From Deltaproteobacteria bacterium (GTDB lineage: Bacteria; Desulfobacterota; Desulfuromonadia; Geobacterales; Geobacteraceae): 64,000 nucleotides of DNA. Position 1 is the first letter of the stretch. Every line of letters starts with the position of its first letter. Made by a program: the position numbers and the translations under genes. Positions 49,581 through 58,830 of this stretch are shown here, piece after piece. The stretch lies in contig SBEG01000017.1 in the NCBI GenBank assembly GCA_009668975.1, forward strand, positions 22,368-86,367, in the 5' to 3' direction. Under the pieces are notes generated by a model. That model worked only from the letters and a program-made list of their open reading frames with translations, was not told the origin of the DNA and ran no database searches.

Positions 49581-50096
49581 TCAGGATGCCTTTACAATAA
49601 ACTTTCCTTCTGAGTCCCCGGCGGCAATGCTGGCAGCCTCGGTAACCAGATAACTCTTTGAAGGCTTTTTGAACGCTGCCGCAAACATGGCAGCTACATA
49701 ACCGCAGGTAAAATGGTTGATCGGCTTGCTATGCACGCCCCATTTTTTTACCCAACCCTCATCTACATGCGACCGGACCAGGCGAACCTCACCACCGTTT
49801 TCATCCCCGGTGATGACCATTTTGCCCAAACCGAAGGCAGAATAATACTCCCTGCCGACATTGCACCTGTCCTGTGCGGAAGTAATCCCGTTTTTCTCAA
49901 TATATTCTTCAAAAACAGCCCGCATCGTATCTTCCACAGCATCCCGCAGAATTTCCGAGGCATTCATGCCATCCAGATCTTCCACCAGCTTTGTCAGCAA
50001 AGCGAGATAATGGTGGGAATGCATAACGACCTGTTGACCGTTCAGAAAGTTACGATGTGTTTCGTCATCGTGACTGTAGTCTAATCTCAACGTCAT
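49581..50096 (-). CDS. V4R-like (4-vinyl reductase fold) protein 2
   Basis: 171 residues with the V4R-like ending NHFTCGYVAAMFAAAFKK, SYLVTEAASIAAGDSEGKF. It lacks most of the Cys residues of the neighbouring paralogue. The N-terminal half is helical and may dimerise. GGAGGAG lies just before the ATG. Only 12 bases separate it from the preceding DUF4388-roadblock gene. Confidence 0.65.
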   Translation of the reverse strand: MTLRLDYSHDDETHRNFLNGQQVVMHSHHYLALLTKLVEDLDGMNASEILRDAVEDTMRAVFEEYIEKNGITSAQDRCNVGREYYSAFGLGKMVITGDENGGEVRLVRSHVDEGWVKKWGVHSKPINHFTCGYVAAMFAAAFKKPSKSYLVTEAASIAAGDSEGKFIVKAS

Positions 50097-50108
50097 TGAA
50101 CACTCCTC

Positions 50109-50885
50109 CTAGAATGATTGCCCAAGCTCTTCAAAGAGTTTCTTGGTCTTATGCCTGATAATTCCGAGTTTGGAAGCATCCGGGGTTATGATCGCCGCTA
50201 CAGCATCTCCAACCGGCCGGCACATGATGACTGCACGCCCGTACTCAATAAACATGTCCTGAAACTTGTTGACGTTCAGCTCACTTCCCATCTCCTCAAT
50301 GCCGTTGACGGAGTGGGCAAGTGATGCGCCCAATTCGTCAATATTCACCCGGGAGCTACTCCCGGCGGATTCGATAACAAAACCGTCACGACCAACTACG
50401 ACAACGGCATCAACTCCGGGAATCTCCAGTAAATCATTCATGACCTCTGTGGAACCCCTTTCGGTCTGTTGCATATCCAAGCTCCTTTCTTCCGAACCGG
50501 TCTTTAACGTAGCAGCATTGTCTCTGGCCTGTTTATCCAGCAAAAGTACCGCTTCCATGATTGCGTGTTGTACTGACAATCCGACATTTGACTTCTGTGC
50601 AGCCACCCCGGGAACAAAATGGAAGGTACCCTGATCCCAGGAAAGCAAATCCGCAAGTCCTTGCAGGCCTGTTAGATTTTTTGATGCCGCGGAAACCAGC
50701 TCTCCAGCGACAAAATGGATACTCCCTTCCTCCCCACCCGGATGGCTCACGAGTCTGATCATTCCGCTTTTTGCGCTCGATGAAAGGAATTGCAGTAAGT
50801 CTGTAATATTCGTTAGCGCAAGATTCCCTTTCAGGCCGCTATCTTTCGCATGCAAATCGGCGTTTTCTTCAATGTGAACTGACAT
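50109..50885 (-). CDS. DUF4388-roadblock/LC7 protein
   Basis: 258 residues. DUF4388 is clear at the N-terminus (about 15-110; LKGNLALTNITDLLQFLSSS, GSIHFVAGELVSA, GTFHFVPG), and a roadblock/LC7 domain follows (about 145-250; LLEIPGVDAVVVVGRDGFVI, RAVIMCRPVGDAVAAIITP). The two modules together are common in deltaproteobacterial and myxobacterial signalling proteins. ATG at 50885 is preferred to an in-frame codon at 50918. No MglA-type GTPase is encoded nearby, so its partner may be the ParA-like ATPase. Confidence 0.8.
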   Translation of the reverse strand: MSVHIEENADLHAKDSGLKGNLALTNITDLLQFLSSSAKSGMIRLVSHPGGEEGSIHFVAGELVSAASKNLTGLQGLADLLSWDQGTFHFVPGVAAQKSNVGLSVQHAIMEAVLLLDKQARDNAATLKTGSEERSLDMQQTERGSTEVMNDLLEIPGVDAVVVVGRDGFVIESAGSSSRVNIDELGASLAHSVNGIEEMGSELNVNKFQDMFIEYGRAVIMCRPVGDAVAAIITPDASKLGIIRHKTKKLFEELGQSF

Positions 50886-51049
50886 TGCAGTACCCTCGAA
50901 AGGAACAAACGGTAACACTTACAGCAAATTACTCCATCCTGCAAAACTTGCACTACTGAGTCATGATCAGCAGCAACAATCTATGAAACTTCTTAGGAAA
51001 CTGAGCAGGCCATCTTTTTCAAGTCGCCAGCATGCACCTGGCAGGAAAC

Positions 51050-52156
51050 CTATTTAAATACAAGCATCGTAGCGGTCTGGTTGATATGCCCAATGTACTC
51101 TTCTCCGTAGGAGCTGAACCCAATGGCCGGTACATCCGCAAACAAATCTCCATATACTTGATCAAGGCCACTTTGCCTGAGTTCCAGCGTCCTGAGTATA
51201 CAGTTGAAGTTTATCAGTCCGGAAATACTCCCAAGTTCTTCTTTTACTTGCTGTATCGCTTTCCGGGTATCGCCTATGACGTCAGTGCCTTCCAGGACAG
51301 ACAATTCCATACCCTCCATGACACTGCAGTAAAACAGCATACTGTTGCCCTTGATTTGTTGCGGGCTCCGGACATACGGCTCATCTTCAATAAACAAACC
51401 TACGGGATTATGCATGAAGTGCTTGGGGGCATCTTCGACCGTCGTCCCGAGAGCTTCTGCATAGGCAACCGCGGCTGGCTTGCCATTGAATTCGATAACC
51501 TCTCGCTGCTCCTCATTGGCCTTGGTAACCTCCAGGGTTTTTTCAAGGTCTCGGAAACTCTGGGTCTTCACGAAGCTGAATTCGACGCCCGGCTTGATCA
51601 GTGCCAGGACAGCCGCATTGGTGTAGCTCTTACCATTTGCATACACATACGTTGAGGTGAATTTCAGATCATCGCCTGCCGACCCGCCGATAACGGTCAC
51701 GTTAGTAAGATCACCGATGGTCTCCATCAGACCTTCCTCTGCACCGCTCAGGCCATCGATGAGAATAATCCCCACATATTTACCCGGATCCATTTCAGCT
51801 GCAGGCTCTTTATAATAGGCTTCAAAGGAGGCAAATGCTTTCCTTACGGAATTTTCGTCCTTGAGATTTTCGATAATTTCAATTTTTGCGTCTTTAACAG
51901 CTTGGCCATTAAATGCCATGGCCACAATTGAATTTTCAAGCATTTTCCCGGATACGATTTCTCCAGCAGTTGAACAGCCGAAAACCTGGGCCATCGGAAA
52001 GGCATTTTGCATGAGGCCACTGATGGATTCCGGAGAATATTTTGTTGAAGCAAAGAAAAGAACCATTTCAGCATCAAACAGTTCAAACTGACGGGCAATT
52101 TCATTGACACTTTGTTCAGGTGAATCTAGTACGGAAAAAGCTGTTTTTATATTCAT
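51050..52156 (-). CDS. FIST-domain sensory protein
   Basis: A 368-residue soluble protein made of FIST_N (about 1-200; FGCSTAGEIVSG, VTVIGGSAGDDLKF) and FIST_C (about 215-365; RSPQQIKGNSMLFYCSVMEG, PAIGFSSYGEEYIGHINQTA). FIST domains are proposed sensors of small ligands such as amino acids and usually sit beside kinases or chemotaxis domains; here the protein stands alone. GGAGGG precedes the ATG. The next operon gene begins 164 bases downstream. Confidence 0.88.
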   Translation of the reverse strand: MNIKTAFSVLDSPEQSVNEIARQFELFDAEMVLFFASTKYSPESISGLMQNAFPMAQVFGCSTAGEIVSGKMLENSIVAMAFNGQAVKDAKIEIIENLKDENSVRKAFASFEAYYKEPAAEMDPGKYVGIILIDGLSGAEEGLMETIGDLTNVTVIGGSAGDDLKFTSTYVYANGKSYTNAAVLALIKPGVEFSFVKTQSFRDLEKTLEVTKANEEQREVIEFNGKPAAVAYAEALGTTVEDAPKHFMHNPVGLFIEDEPYVRSPQQIKGNSMLFYCSVMEGMELSVLEGTDVIGDTRKAIQQVKEELGSISGLINFNCILRTLELRQSGLDQVYGDLFADVPAIGFSSYGEEYIGHINQTATMLVFK

Positions 52157-52189
52157 TCTTACCCTCCTACAGATAGGCGAATTCGTGGA

Positions 52190-52381
52190 CTATTTGAGAT
52201 CGGCGATCATCTTTTCAAGTTTGCCAAGCACAACAGGATCATCTTCGGACTGCAGAGTATACTTGTTCGGATTAATACCCTTGAGAATCAGTTTCGTCTT
52301 GATGACACGCTCGAGCATCGGGTTGTCCTTGGCTCTCTGATTAATGATGGAGTCTATCATCTGCCTGATTTTTCCTGCCAT
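52190..52381 (-). CDS. Small protein preceding the FIST gene
   Basis: 63 residues, charged and helical (MAGKIRQMIDSIINQRAK; then VIKTKLILKGINPNKY). No known domain. It has a very strong ribosome-binding site (GGAGGT) and is the first gene after a near-consensus promoter, so it is probably real and abundant. It may be an accessory subunit of the FIST protein encoded 33 bases downstream (inference). Confidence 0.7.
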   Translation of the reverse strand: MAGKIRQMIDSIINQRAKDNPMLERVIKTKLILKGINPNKYTLQSEDDPVVLGKLEKMIADLK

Positions 52382-53097
52382 TCAAACACCTCCTCATTGA
52401 TTAACAAACATTCTATAAAAACCGGAAAAAGAGCAATCGACCTCTCAGCAAGAAAAAATTCGGTCCAGTGCGGCCCAGAATACAGGGCAACTATAGCAAA
52501 TATCATAATTGCCAGAAAATAATTACGACTGCAAAGTGATGGTTTTATATAAACAAACGTAACAATTTGTCAACTTATTTATTACGTATACACATTAAAA
52601 AATAAATATAGTAATCATCTATTTATAGTTTTGTGTATAAAACATTCCAATTTTTTCCACCAGCACGAATCACGTATTTTCACGCATCGGAAAGGTATTT
52701 CAATCTGCCACAACCAATGCCAGAAAGAACAAAAAAAAGGGGTGTGGCCAGCTATTGAAAAGTGACTGAAACGCGGCAAAGCCAGCAGAGAGTCAAAGAA
52801 AACAGCGCTACCCTGCCCGGCAGAGACTTGGCATCCTGACAGCGCGCACGCCAAGTCATACCGCTCAATCAAATTACGAGCCATTACATTATTCTGTTTT
52901 CATCCCTCACCGGATATGGTACATTTTCAGGCGTAACACTTCCTGCCGTGCGGTTACAAACAACACGCGGGTATGTGTAGATAGTAAGGCCACAAAAACC
53001 CTTCTGCCACAAAACTCCCAGATCATCTTCACATTCAGCCGGCTGTACCGACCGCGAGGGCGTTTTTCGACTCAACGACTACCGAGGGCAGCTACGT
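52382..53097. other. Divergent region between the FIST operon and the PPDK-like gene
   Basis: 716 bases. It contains the sigma70 promoter of the FIST operon (52544-52573), a GACTTGGC...GCCAAGTC inverted repeat (52825-52857) and a stretch that may fold as a structured RNA (about 52745-52832). No gene is supported. Confidence 0.55.
52544..52573 (-). promoter_or_regulatory. Sigma70 promoter of the FIST/V4R/roadblock/ParA operon
   Basis: TTGACA, 18-base spacer, TATAAA on the minus strand, in an AT-rich region. The start is expected near 52537, giving a leader of about 155 bases. Confidence 0.7.
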
Positions 53098-56000
53098 TTG
53101 GTGACTATGTCGGACACTACGATGAAAAAATTCGTCTCCAAGGCCCTGGAAGTCAATCTTGCCGTAACCCGGAGCAGGATAGAAATCCCCCCTGAGTACC
53201 AGTGGTTCCTTGCCCTTTCCCACAGCCACTTCGGCATTCACAAACGGGCGGAAGAACTGATAAATGAATACCATCACCCGTACTCGAACCCGGAACTGGT
53301 GATTGATCTTCTGCGCAGAATAGCCTTGGATGACCTCTGGTTCTATCTCGCGCTGCCGGAGCATGATAAGCCGCTGGAACTGCTGCTGGCAATCTTCCGC
53401 TCACTGCTGCAGCGCTCGCTCCCTGATCAGCAGCAGGAAAGAGCATTTCAGACTCTGCTGGAATTCGCCGATCTGCTTCACCGCCAGAAAAAGACGCCGG
53501 ATAAAATCATGGATTCTGCAATGGCAATGCTGCGTGACACGTTCACTGTCAATCACTATGTCATGGTGCGCTCTTCCGGATTTCTGAAAGAAAGAATGAA
53601 ACATGTGGCCGAGGATTCCCGCTATCGCGAAACCGCGCTCGAAATGCTTCGCCGGGCTCTCCAGGAAAATATCATCTTCTGGGAAAAAAGCTCCTCCATC
53701 GAGTCCTGGCTGACCAACAAGAAATCCCTCTTTCATTCCGACATGACCTCGCGGATCAATCATGTCGGAAAACCCTTTTTCGCCGAACTTCAAAAGCAGC
53801 TGACCCAGGCCTCGACCTGGGAGGAGCTTCAACTGGTGGCCGACTTCTCCGTTATCGCCAACCGGTTCCGCAGTTGCATGGACGAAGAAGAGCCGGCTCT
53901 CGACCGGATTTACTATCTTTTCTACCTCCTGAGCCTTCCCGGCATGACCCAGTTGAAGGACCACCTGCTCTGGGATCTCAACAGGATGCTCCGCATTATT
54001 AAAAGCGCCTGCACCGAGAAGGAGCTGATGACATTTCTGGAAAGGATCTTCCATCTTTTCCAAGCCCAGAAAGACGGCCATCTGGGCACCCTTCTGGACT
54101 GCATCCTGACCCTCGGCAAAGAAGTAATCGAACTGGGAAATCCAGTCGTCATCCACGGCTTCATCGATCGGCTGATCTCCTTCGGCTTCGTGCCGGGAAA
54201 TGTTTATGGCATCAACCAGGACTGGCAGGTCTGTATCGACAAAAACCACATCAAGAACATCCGGGTCTGGATGGACTTGATCGAATGCCGGCCCGAGAAA
54301 ATGCTGAAACTGCTCTCGGCCCTGATCGTCAACCTCCGTGTTCAGGGAATTTTCATTTCCGACACCGACCTGTTTCAGCGTGACATTACGAAACTCCTGA
54401 ACTCAGATGTTGCGCCCATTTTCAAGATGATCAAACAGCTGGCCCGCATCTTTCCGGTTTACTACAACGAGATCGGCGCCGAAGGCGAACTGCGCGACAT
54501 TACGACGAAAATGGATGAGGTTTCCTTCAGGCAGGATCGGCTGATTCATTTTCTCCGCAAACAGGTACACACCGAAAGCAACAACACCCATATCGAGCTG
54601 ACCAAAAGGATTATCCGCTTCTGGCATAACGGCGATATCGGGGCTCTGGAGGATTTTGTGCCGCAGGACGTGTTCCTGACCCTGCGGAATTCCGGCGAAT
54701 GGTTTGACCCGGTCCACGAAATAGTCACGTCCCTCTGTGAAAAATTCGGCATTTCACCGGAAGAGCTCCTGGAAAGGGAAGACCTGAACCTTGCGAAGCA
54801 CCTGAAGGGTCACCCGATAAGGGACCAGACCCGCTTCAAAGGGTTGATCGACCTCTACCGTCTCCTAAAAAGCAAATATACCCTGGACTACCACAACATT
54901 ATCCCGGTAATGAACCAGCTGCACCTGTTTCCCGCAGAAGAAATCGAAGATCTCCGCAAACAGCTCGATGAAAACAACACCGAAGCCGCTCTCCGCCGCG
55001 TTTACTATTTCATGGAACAGTTGCGCGAGGTCATTCTGAATCCGGAAAAAACGGAGGCCTGCGAAGACATTTACCACAAGCGGCACATTGCCGCCGGCAT
55101 CCCTTCAATGTATGGGAAATACCACGAAGTAAAATTTGAGGCGATGGGCCTTACCTTCCGTCTCGAAAGACTGGCAACGGCTCTGATGACAAAGCTCATC
55201 GGCCAGATGAACATGAATTACATCACTGCCAAGTCACTCCGCCGGATCGCCCGCATCATCGAACTGTTCCGCCACGGCATGATGCTCGACGGAATCACGA
55301 ATCAAGGCTTTGATGCGAATCTGAAAATGTTCCAGTACAGTCTCACCTCCGCCAGCTTCACCCTGGACCAGTTCGTTAACATTTTCCAGTTCATGGCCCA
55401 GAACATCCGCGAAATTATCTATGAATATTTTCTGCGCAATTTTGATATGCCCTTGAGATGCGTGGCTCTCCAGCAGGCCGGGCATGGGAAAATTGCCGGA
55501 CCTGATGAGCAGCAGGAAATTCATCGGATCTCGGAAAAGTTTTACCGGGAAGTGCTCTCTTCCGCTTTCCTCGTACAGCCTCTGGACAACTTCATCTCCG
55601 ACGTGCTCAATACGCTGAGAACCATGGTGGGAAGTCTGACGCCCGAGGTCCTGCACAACATTATGAGCTTCGACTCGGATCTGATTATCAGTCCCATTTA
55701 CCGCAGCACCCCGGAAATGGACAACCAGATCTTCCTCGGTGCCAAGGCCTATTTCCTGAAGCAGCTTTTTGCCAACGACTTTCCCATTCCGCCCGGTTTT
55801 GTCCTGACCACAGAACTGTTCCGGCATCGCAAGGCAATCCTGCAGAATCCGGAACTGACGGCCGAAATCGAAGAACTGGTCCGGCAGAAAATTTGCGAAC
55901 TGGAGGAAATTACGGGCAAAAAGCTCGGAGTCCCGGAAAACCCGCTGCTTTTCTCCGTCCGCTCCGGCACCGCCATTTCCATGCCGGGAGCAATGGATAC

Positions 56001-57201
56001 CTACCTGAACGTCGGGATGAATGACAAAATTGCCGAGGGACTGAGCCGCAACCCGCACATGGGCTGGACCGCCTGGGACTGTTACCGGCGTTTCCTCCAG
56101 GGTTGGGGCATGGCCCACGGCATCCCCCGTGATGAGTTCGACCGCAGGATGTCCCACTTCAAGCACCTCTACCAGGTGGCGCGCAAGGTTCAGTTCACGG
56201 ACAACCAGATTCGGGAGATCGCCTTGTCATACAAGGCCCTGCTGAAGGAACACCGGGTTCACCTGGAACAGGACCCATTCCGCCAGATCATCCAGGCGAT
56301 CCTTTCGACCATGGATTCCTGGTATACGGACCGGGCCAAGACCTACCGACGCCACCTGCAAATTGCCGAAGAATGGGGTACCGCGGTCATGGTTCAGGAG
56401 ATGGTGCTCGGCAATCTCGGCGCTGACTCCGGCACCGGTGTTTTCTTCACGCGTGACCCGATGGAGGAAAAGCCGGGGGTCAACCTTTATGGCGACTTTA
56501 CCCTTTTCAGCCAGGGAGAGGACGTCGTTTCCGGCCTGGTACATACCCTGCCGATTTCTGAAAAGCAGCGCAAGAACACCCCCGGGAATCTGAAAATATC
56601 CCTGGAAAAGGACTTTCCCGAGGTCTATCAGGAACTGAGACATCTGGCAAAACTTCTCGTGGAGTCATACGGCTTCAACCACCAGGAAATTGAATTCACC
56701 TTCGAATCACCCCGCAAAGAGGACTTGTACATCCTCCAGACAAGGGACTACACTACCAGCCAACCGGAAAAACTTTGCGTCTTTGCCACAGAGCAGAATT
56801 CCATGCAATTCCTCGGCTCCGGAATCGGCATTGGCGGTGGAGCCATGAACGGAATCATCGTTTTCGACCGGGACGACCTGAAGGAGGCTGCCGCCAAGTT
56901 CCCCGGCAGCAAAAAGATTCTGGTGCGGCCCGACACCGTCCCCGACGATATCGACATGATTTTTGACTGCGACGGACTCCTGACGGCACGCGGCGGAGCC
57001 ACCTCGCACGCCGCGGTTACCGCGGCCCGGCTCGGCAAAATCTGTATCGTCAACTGCAAGGTTCTTCAGGTTGTGGAAACGGACAAAAAGTGTTTCATCA
57101 ACGGGGTAGAGTTGGGGCTCGGTGATAAAATCGGCATCGATGGCAGACTGGGCAATATCTATCAGGGGAATTATCCGCTGGAATACACGGAAAGCTACTA
57201 A
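53098..57201 (+). CDS. PPDK-like PEP/pyruvate-type phosphotransferase with long N-terminal region
   Basis: 1367 residues. The first ~850 are mostly helical and match no domain I know. A pyruvate-phosphate dikinase N-type ATP-grasp domain follows (about 865-1230; NDFPIPPGFVLTTELFRHRK, LFSVRSGTAISMPGAMDTYL, LGADSGTGVFFTRDP). Then comes the phosphohistidine swivelling domain, with His1304 in ARGGATSHAAVTAARLG. The C-terminal PEP/pyruvate-binding TIM barrel of true PPDK or PEP synthase is missing, so the final acceptor is unknown. The start is uncertain: TTG 53098, GTG 53101 and ATG 53107 are in frame; GAGGG at 53084 best fits the first two. A GAPDH-like gene follows. Confidence 0.8.
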   Translation: MVTMSDTTMKKFVSKALEVNLAVTRSRIEIPPEYQWFLALSHSHFGIHKRAEELINEYHHPYSNPELVIDLLRRIALDDLWFYLALPEHDKPLELLLAIFRSLLQRSLPDQQQERAFQTLLEFADLLHRQKKTPDKIMDSAMAMLRDTFTVNHYVMVRSSGFLKERMKHVAEDSRYRETALEMLRRALQENIIFWEKSSSIESWLTNKKSLFHSDMTSRINHVGKPFFAELQKQLTQASTWEELQLVADFSVIANRFRSCMDEEEPALDRIYYLFYLLSLPGMTQLKDHLLWDLNRMLRIIKSACTEKELMTFLERIFHLFQAQKDGHLGTLLDCILTLGKEVIELGNPVVIHGFIDRLISFGFVPGNVYGINQDWQVCIDKNHIKNIRVWMDLIECRPEKMLKLLSALIVNLRVQGIFISDTDLFQRDITKLLNSDVAPIFKMIKQLARIFPVYYNEIGAEGELRDITTKMDEVSFRQDRLIHFLRKQVHTESNNTHIELTKRIIRFWHNGDIGALEDFVPQDVFLTLRNSGEWFDPVHEIVTSLCEKFGISPEELLEREDLNLAKHLKGHPIRDQTRFKGLIDLYRLLKSKYTLDYHNIIPVMNQLHLFPAEEIEDLRKQLDENNTEAALRRVYYFMEQLREVILNPEKTEACEDIYHKRHIAAGIPSMYGKYHEVKFEAMGLTFRLERLATALMTKLIGQMNMNYITAKSLRRIARIIELFRHGMMLDGITNQGFDANLKMFQYSLTSASFTLDQFVNIFQFMAQNIREIIYEYFLRNFDMPLRCVALQQAGHGKIAGPDEQQEIHRISEKFYREVLSSAFLVQPLDNFISDVLNTLRTMVGSLTPEVLHNIMSFDSDLIISPIYRSTPEMDNQIFLGAKAYFLKQLFANDFPIPPGFVLTTELFRHRKAILQNPELTAEIEELVRQKICELEEITGKKLGVPENPLLFSVRSGTAISMPGAMDTYLNVGMNDKIAEGLSRNPHMGWTAWDCYRRFLQGWGMAHGIPRDEFDRRMSHFKHLYQVARKVQFTDNQIREIALSYKALLKEHRVHLEQDPFRQIIQAILSTMDSWYTDRAKTYRRHLQIAEEWGTAVMVQEMVLGNLGADSGTGVFFTRDPMEEKPGVNLYGDFTLFSQGEDVVSGLVHTLPISEKQRKNTPGNLKISLEKDFPEVYQELRHLAKLLVESYGFNHQEIEFTFESPRKEDLYILQTRDYTTSQPEKLCVFATEQNSMQFLGSGIGIGGGAMNGIIVFDRDDLKEAAAKFPGSKKILVRPDTVPDDIDMIFDCDGLLTARGGATSHAAVTAARLGKICIVNCKVLQVVETDKKCFINGVELGLGDKIGIDGRLGNIYQGNYPLEYTESY

Positions 57202-57204
57202 CAC

Positions 57205-57308
57205 ATAAACTCCAGATCAAGGATGATCTCAAGGCGGCGAGGCGTACTTAAGACTACGTTGAGCAGCCGAAGACGAGCCAACGCAGAGAGGGCCTTGATA
57301 GGGAATTA
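57205..57308. repeat. Family A repeat, copy 3
   Basis: Contains TCCAGATCAAGGATGATC, GGCGTACTTAAGACTACGTT and AGGGCCTTGATAGGGAATTA. It is slightly shorter than copy 1 because of an internal deletion, and its ends are decayed. It begins within a few bases of the PPDK-like stop codon. Confidence 0.85.
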
Positions 57309-57367
57309 GAATGACGGGACTCGGCAAAGCACCGGGCTCGGGCAGACAAATCACAAGGAGGGCAACA

Positions 57368-58618
57368 ATGAGTACAGGAGACAAATCATCACAGCCGTTG
57401 GGCATCAACGGGCTGGGGCGGATCGGGAAGCTGACCCTTTGGAACCATCTTCTCACAAGAGGCTTCGAGAGGATCATCGTAAACACCGGCCGGGAGGTTG
57501 GCAGAGGTCTTGAGGATCTGATCCAGGTAATTGAGACAGATTCCACCTACGGCACCCTCAGCAGATTCCTGTACGGCCATTCCCGCAAATGCGAAATCAA
57601 AATCGTTGATGCCGACCAGGCAATCCTTGATATTGACGGAATCATGGTCAAAATTCTCCGGGAAGCAAGGAATCCGAAAGATATCGCCTGGCGCAAGGAA
57701 GGGGTACGGCTGGTTGTGGAAACCACCGGCCAGTTTCTCGACCCGACCTTGCCGGCCGACCATACATCGGGCAGCCTCCGCGGCCACCTGGAAGCAGGAG
57801 CGGAAAAAGTTCTGGCTTCGGCACCGTTCAAGATCAAGGACAAAACCAAAGGATTGCCTGACGACAGCATACTGCTGGTGCAGGGCATCAATCACACCGA
57901 CTTTGATCCCTCCCGCCATCATGTCATTTCCGCGGCATCCTGCACCACCACCGGTTTGGCTCACATGATCAAACCGCTCTTGGAAACCAAAGAGACATCC
58001 CATATCCTGACCGCTTCCATGTCCACGATCCACGCGGCAACCAACACCCAGAGCGTCCTCGACTCGGTGCCGAAAACTGCAGCCACGGACCTGCGCAAGA
58101 ACCGCTCGGTAATGAACAACATCATCCTCTCCACCACCGGATCCGCCAAGGCGCTGGAAAAGGTTCTTCCGGAGATTAAACGGGTCGGATTCATGGCGGA
58201 TTCGGTGCGCATTCCCACCAGCACCGTCTCTCTGATCATTCTCAACCTGACCTTTCACACCCCGTTGGACGAGGCGGGCGAGCCGGTAATTACCCATACC
58301 TTTCTGAATGATATGTACCGTAAGGCAGGTGAAAGCGCCCAGAAGGACATGCTGGTTTTCAGCAACCGCCAGAACGTCTCTTCAGACCTGCTAGGCATTC
58401 CGGCCGCAGTAGTCATAGAAGGGCACGAAACCCATACCCGCACCGGTTTTATCAACCTGCCGCCGGAAACCCTCCAGGGTCTCGGCGTGCCTGCTGAAAC
58501 CGAGGTACAGATTCCCGTCACCCACGCAAAACTGTTCGGCTGGTACGACAATGAGTACGGCAGCTACGTCAACTGCCTCGGCCAGCTGACCGGTTATATC
58601 GCGAAAAACCTGGGCTGA
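57368..58618 (+). CDS. Divergent GAPDH-like dehydrogenase
   Basis: 416 residues, about 80 longer than standard GAPDH. It keeps the Rossmann motif INGLGRIGK, the nucleophile Cys192 (SAASCTTTGLAH), the base His222 (MSTIHAATNTQ) and WYDNEYGSY near the C-terminus. The usual second Cys of the CTTNC motif is replaced (CTTTG), and the NAD-specificity loop differs (IIVNTGREVGRG). It may act on glyceraldehyde-3-phosphate or another aldehyde phosphate. ATG at 57368 has GGAGGG six bases upstream. A canonical gap gene is at 2.8 kb. It lies directly after the PPDK-like gene. Confidence 0.83.
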   Translation: MSTGDKSSQPLGINGLGRIGKLTLWNHLLTRGFERIIVNTGREVGRGLEDLIQVIETDSTYGTLSRFLYGHSRKCEIKIVDADQAILDIDGIMVKILREARNPKDIAWRKEGVRLVVETTGQFLDPTLPADHTSGSLRGHLEAGAEKVLASAPFKIKDKTKGLPDDSILLVQGINHTDFDPSRHHVISAASCTTTGLAHMIKPLLETKETSHILTASMSTIHAATNTQSVLDSVPKTAATDLRKNRSVMNNIILSTTGSAKALEKVLPEIKRVGFMADSVRIPTSTVSLIILNLTFHTPLDEAGEPVITHTFLNDMYRKAGESAQKDMLVFSNRQNVSSDLLGIPAAVVIEGHETHTRTGFINLPPETLQGLGVPAETEVQIPVTHAKLFGWYDNEYGSYVNCLGQLTGYIAKNLG

Positions 58619-58641
58619 CAACCAATCAGGTAACCAGCTGT

Positions 58642-58677
58642 GCAAAAGGCCTGGCGAAATCCCGCAAGGCCTTTTGC
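58642..58677 (+). terminator. Hairpin after the GAPDH-like gene
   Basis: GCAAAAGGCCT, a 13-base loop, AAGGCCTTTTGC. Likely a rho-independent terminator, with its T run within the stem. Confidence 0.7.
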
Positions 58678-58830
58678 CGTTCAGCGTCAGCTTCAAATCC
58701 CGCTCGGGCCGATTTCTGTCAAGGTAATTTGACTTTAGAGCTGAAACCAGTGTATGAGTAATGAACGCAGTCCATCGGACATCTTTCCTGAGATTTTTCA
58801 TGTACCGCTACGATACCAAGGAGAAATCGC

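Noticed and set aside
52615..52884. Minus-strand open frame of 89 codons
   Set aside because: No ribosome-binding site or recognisable sequence, and it overlaps the possible structured RNA; not supported.
57310..57367. GGCAAAGCACCGGGCTCGGG as a riboswitch before the GAPDH-like gene
   Set aside because: Too short and without the expected partner stems.
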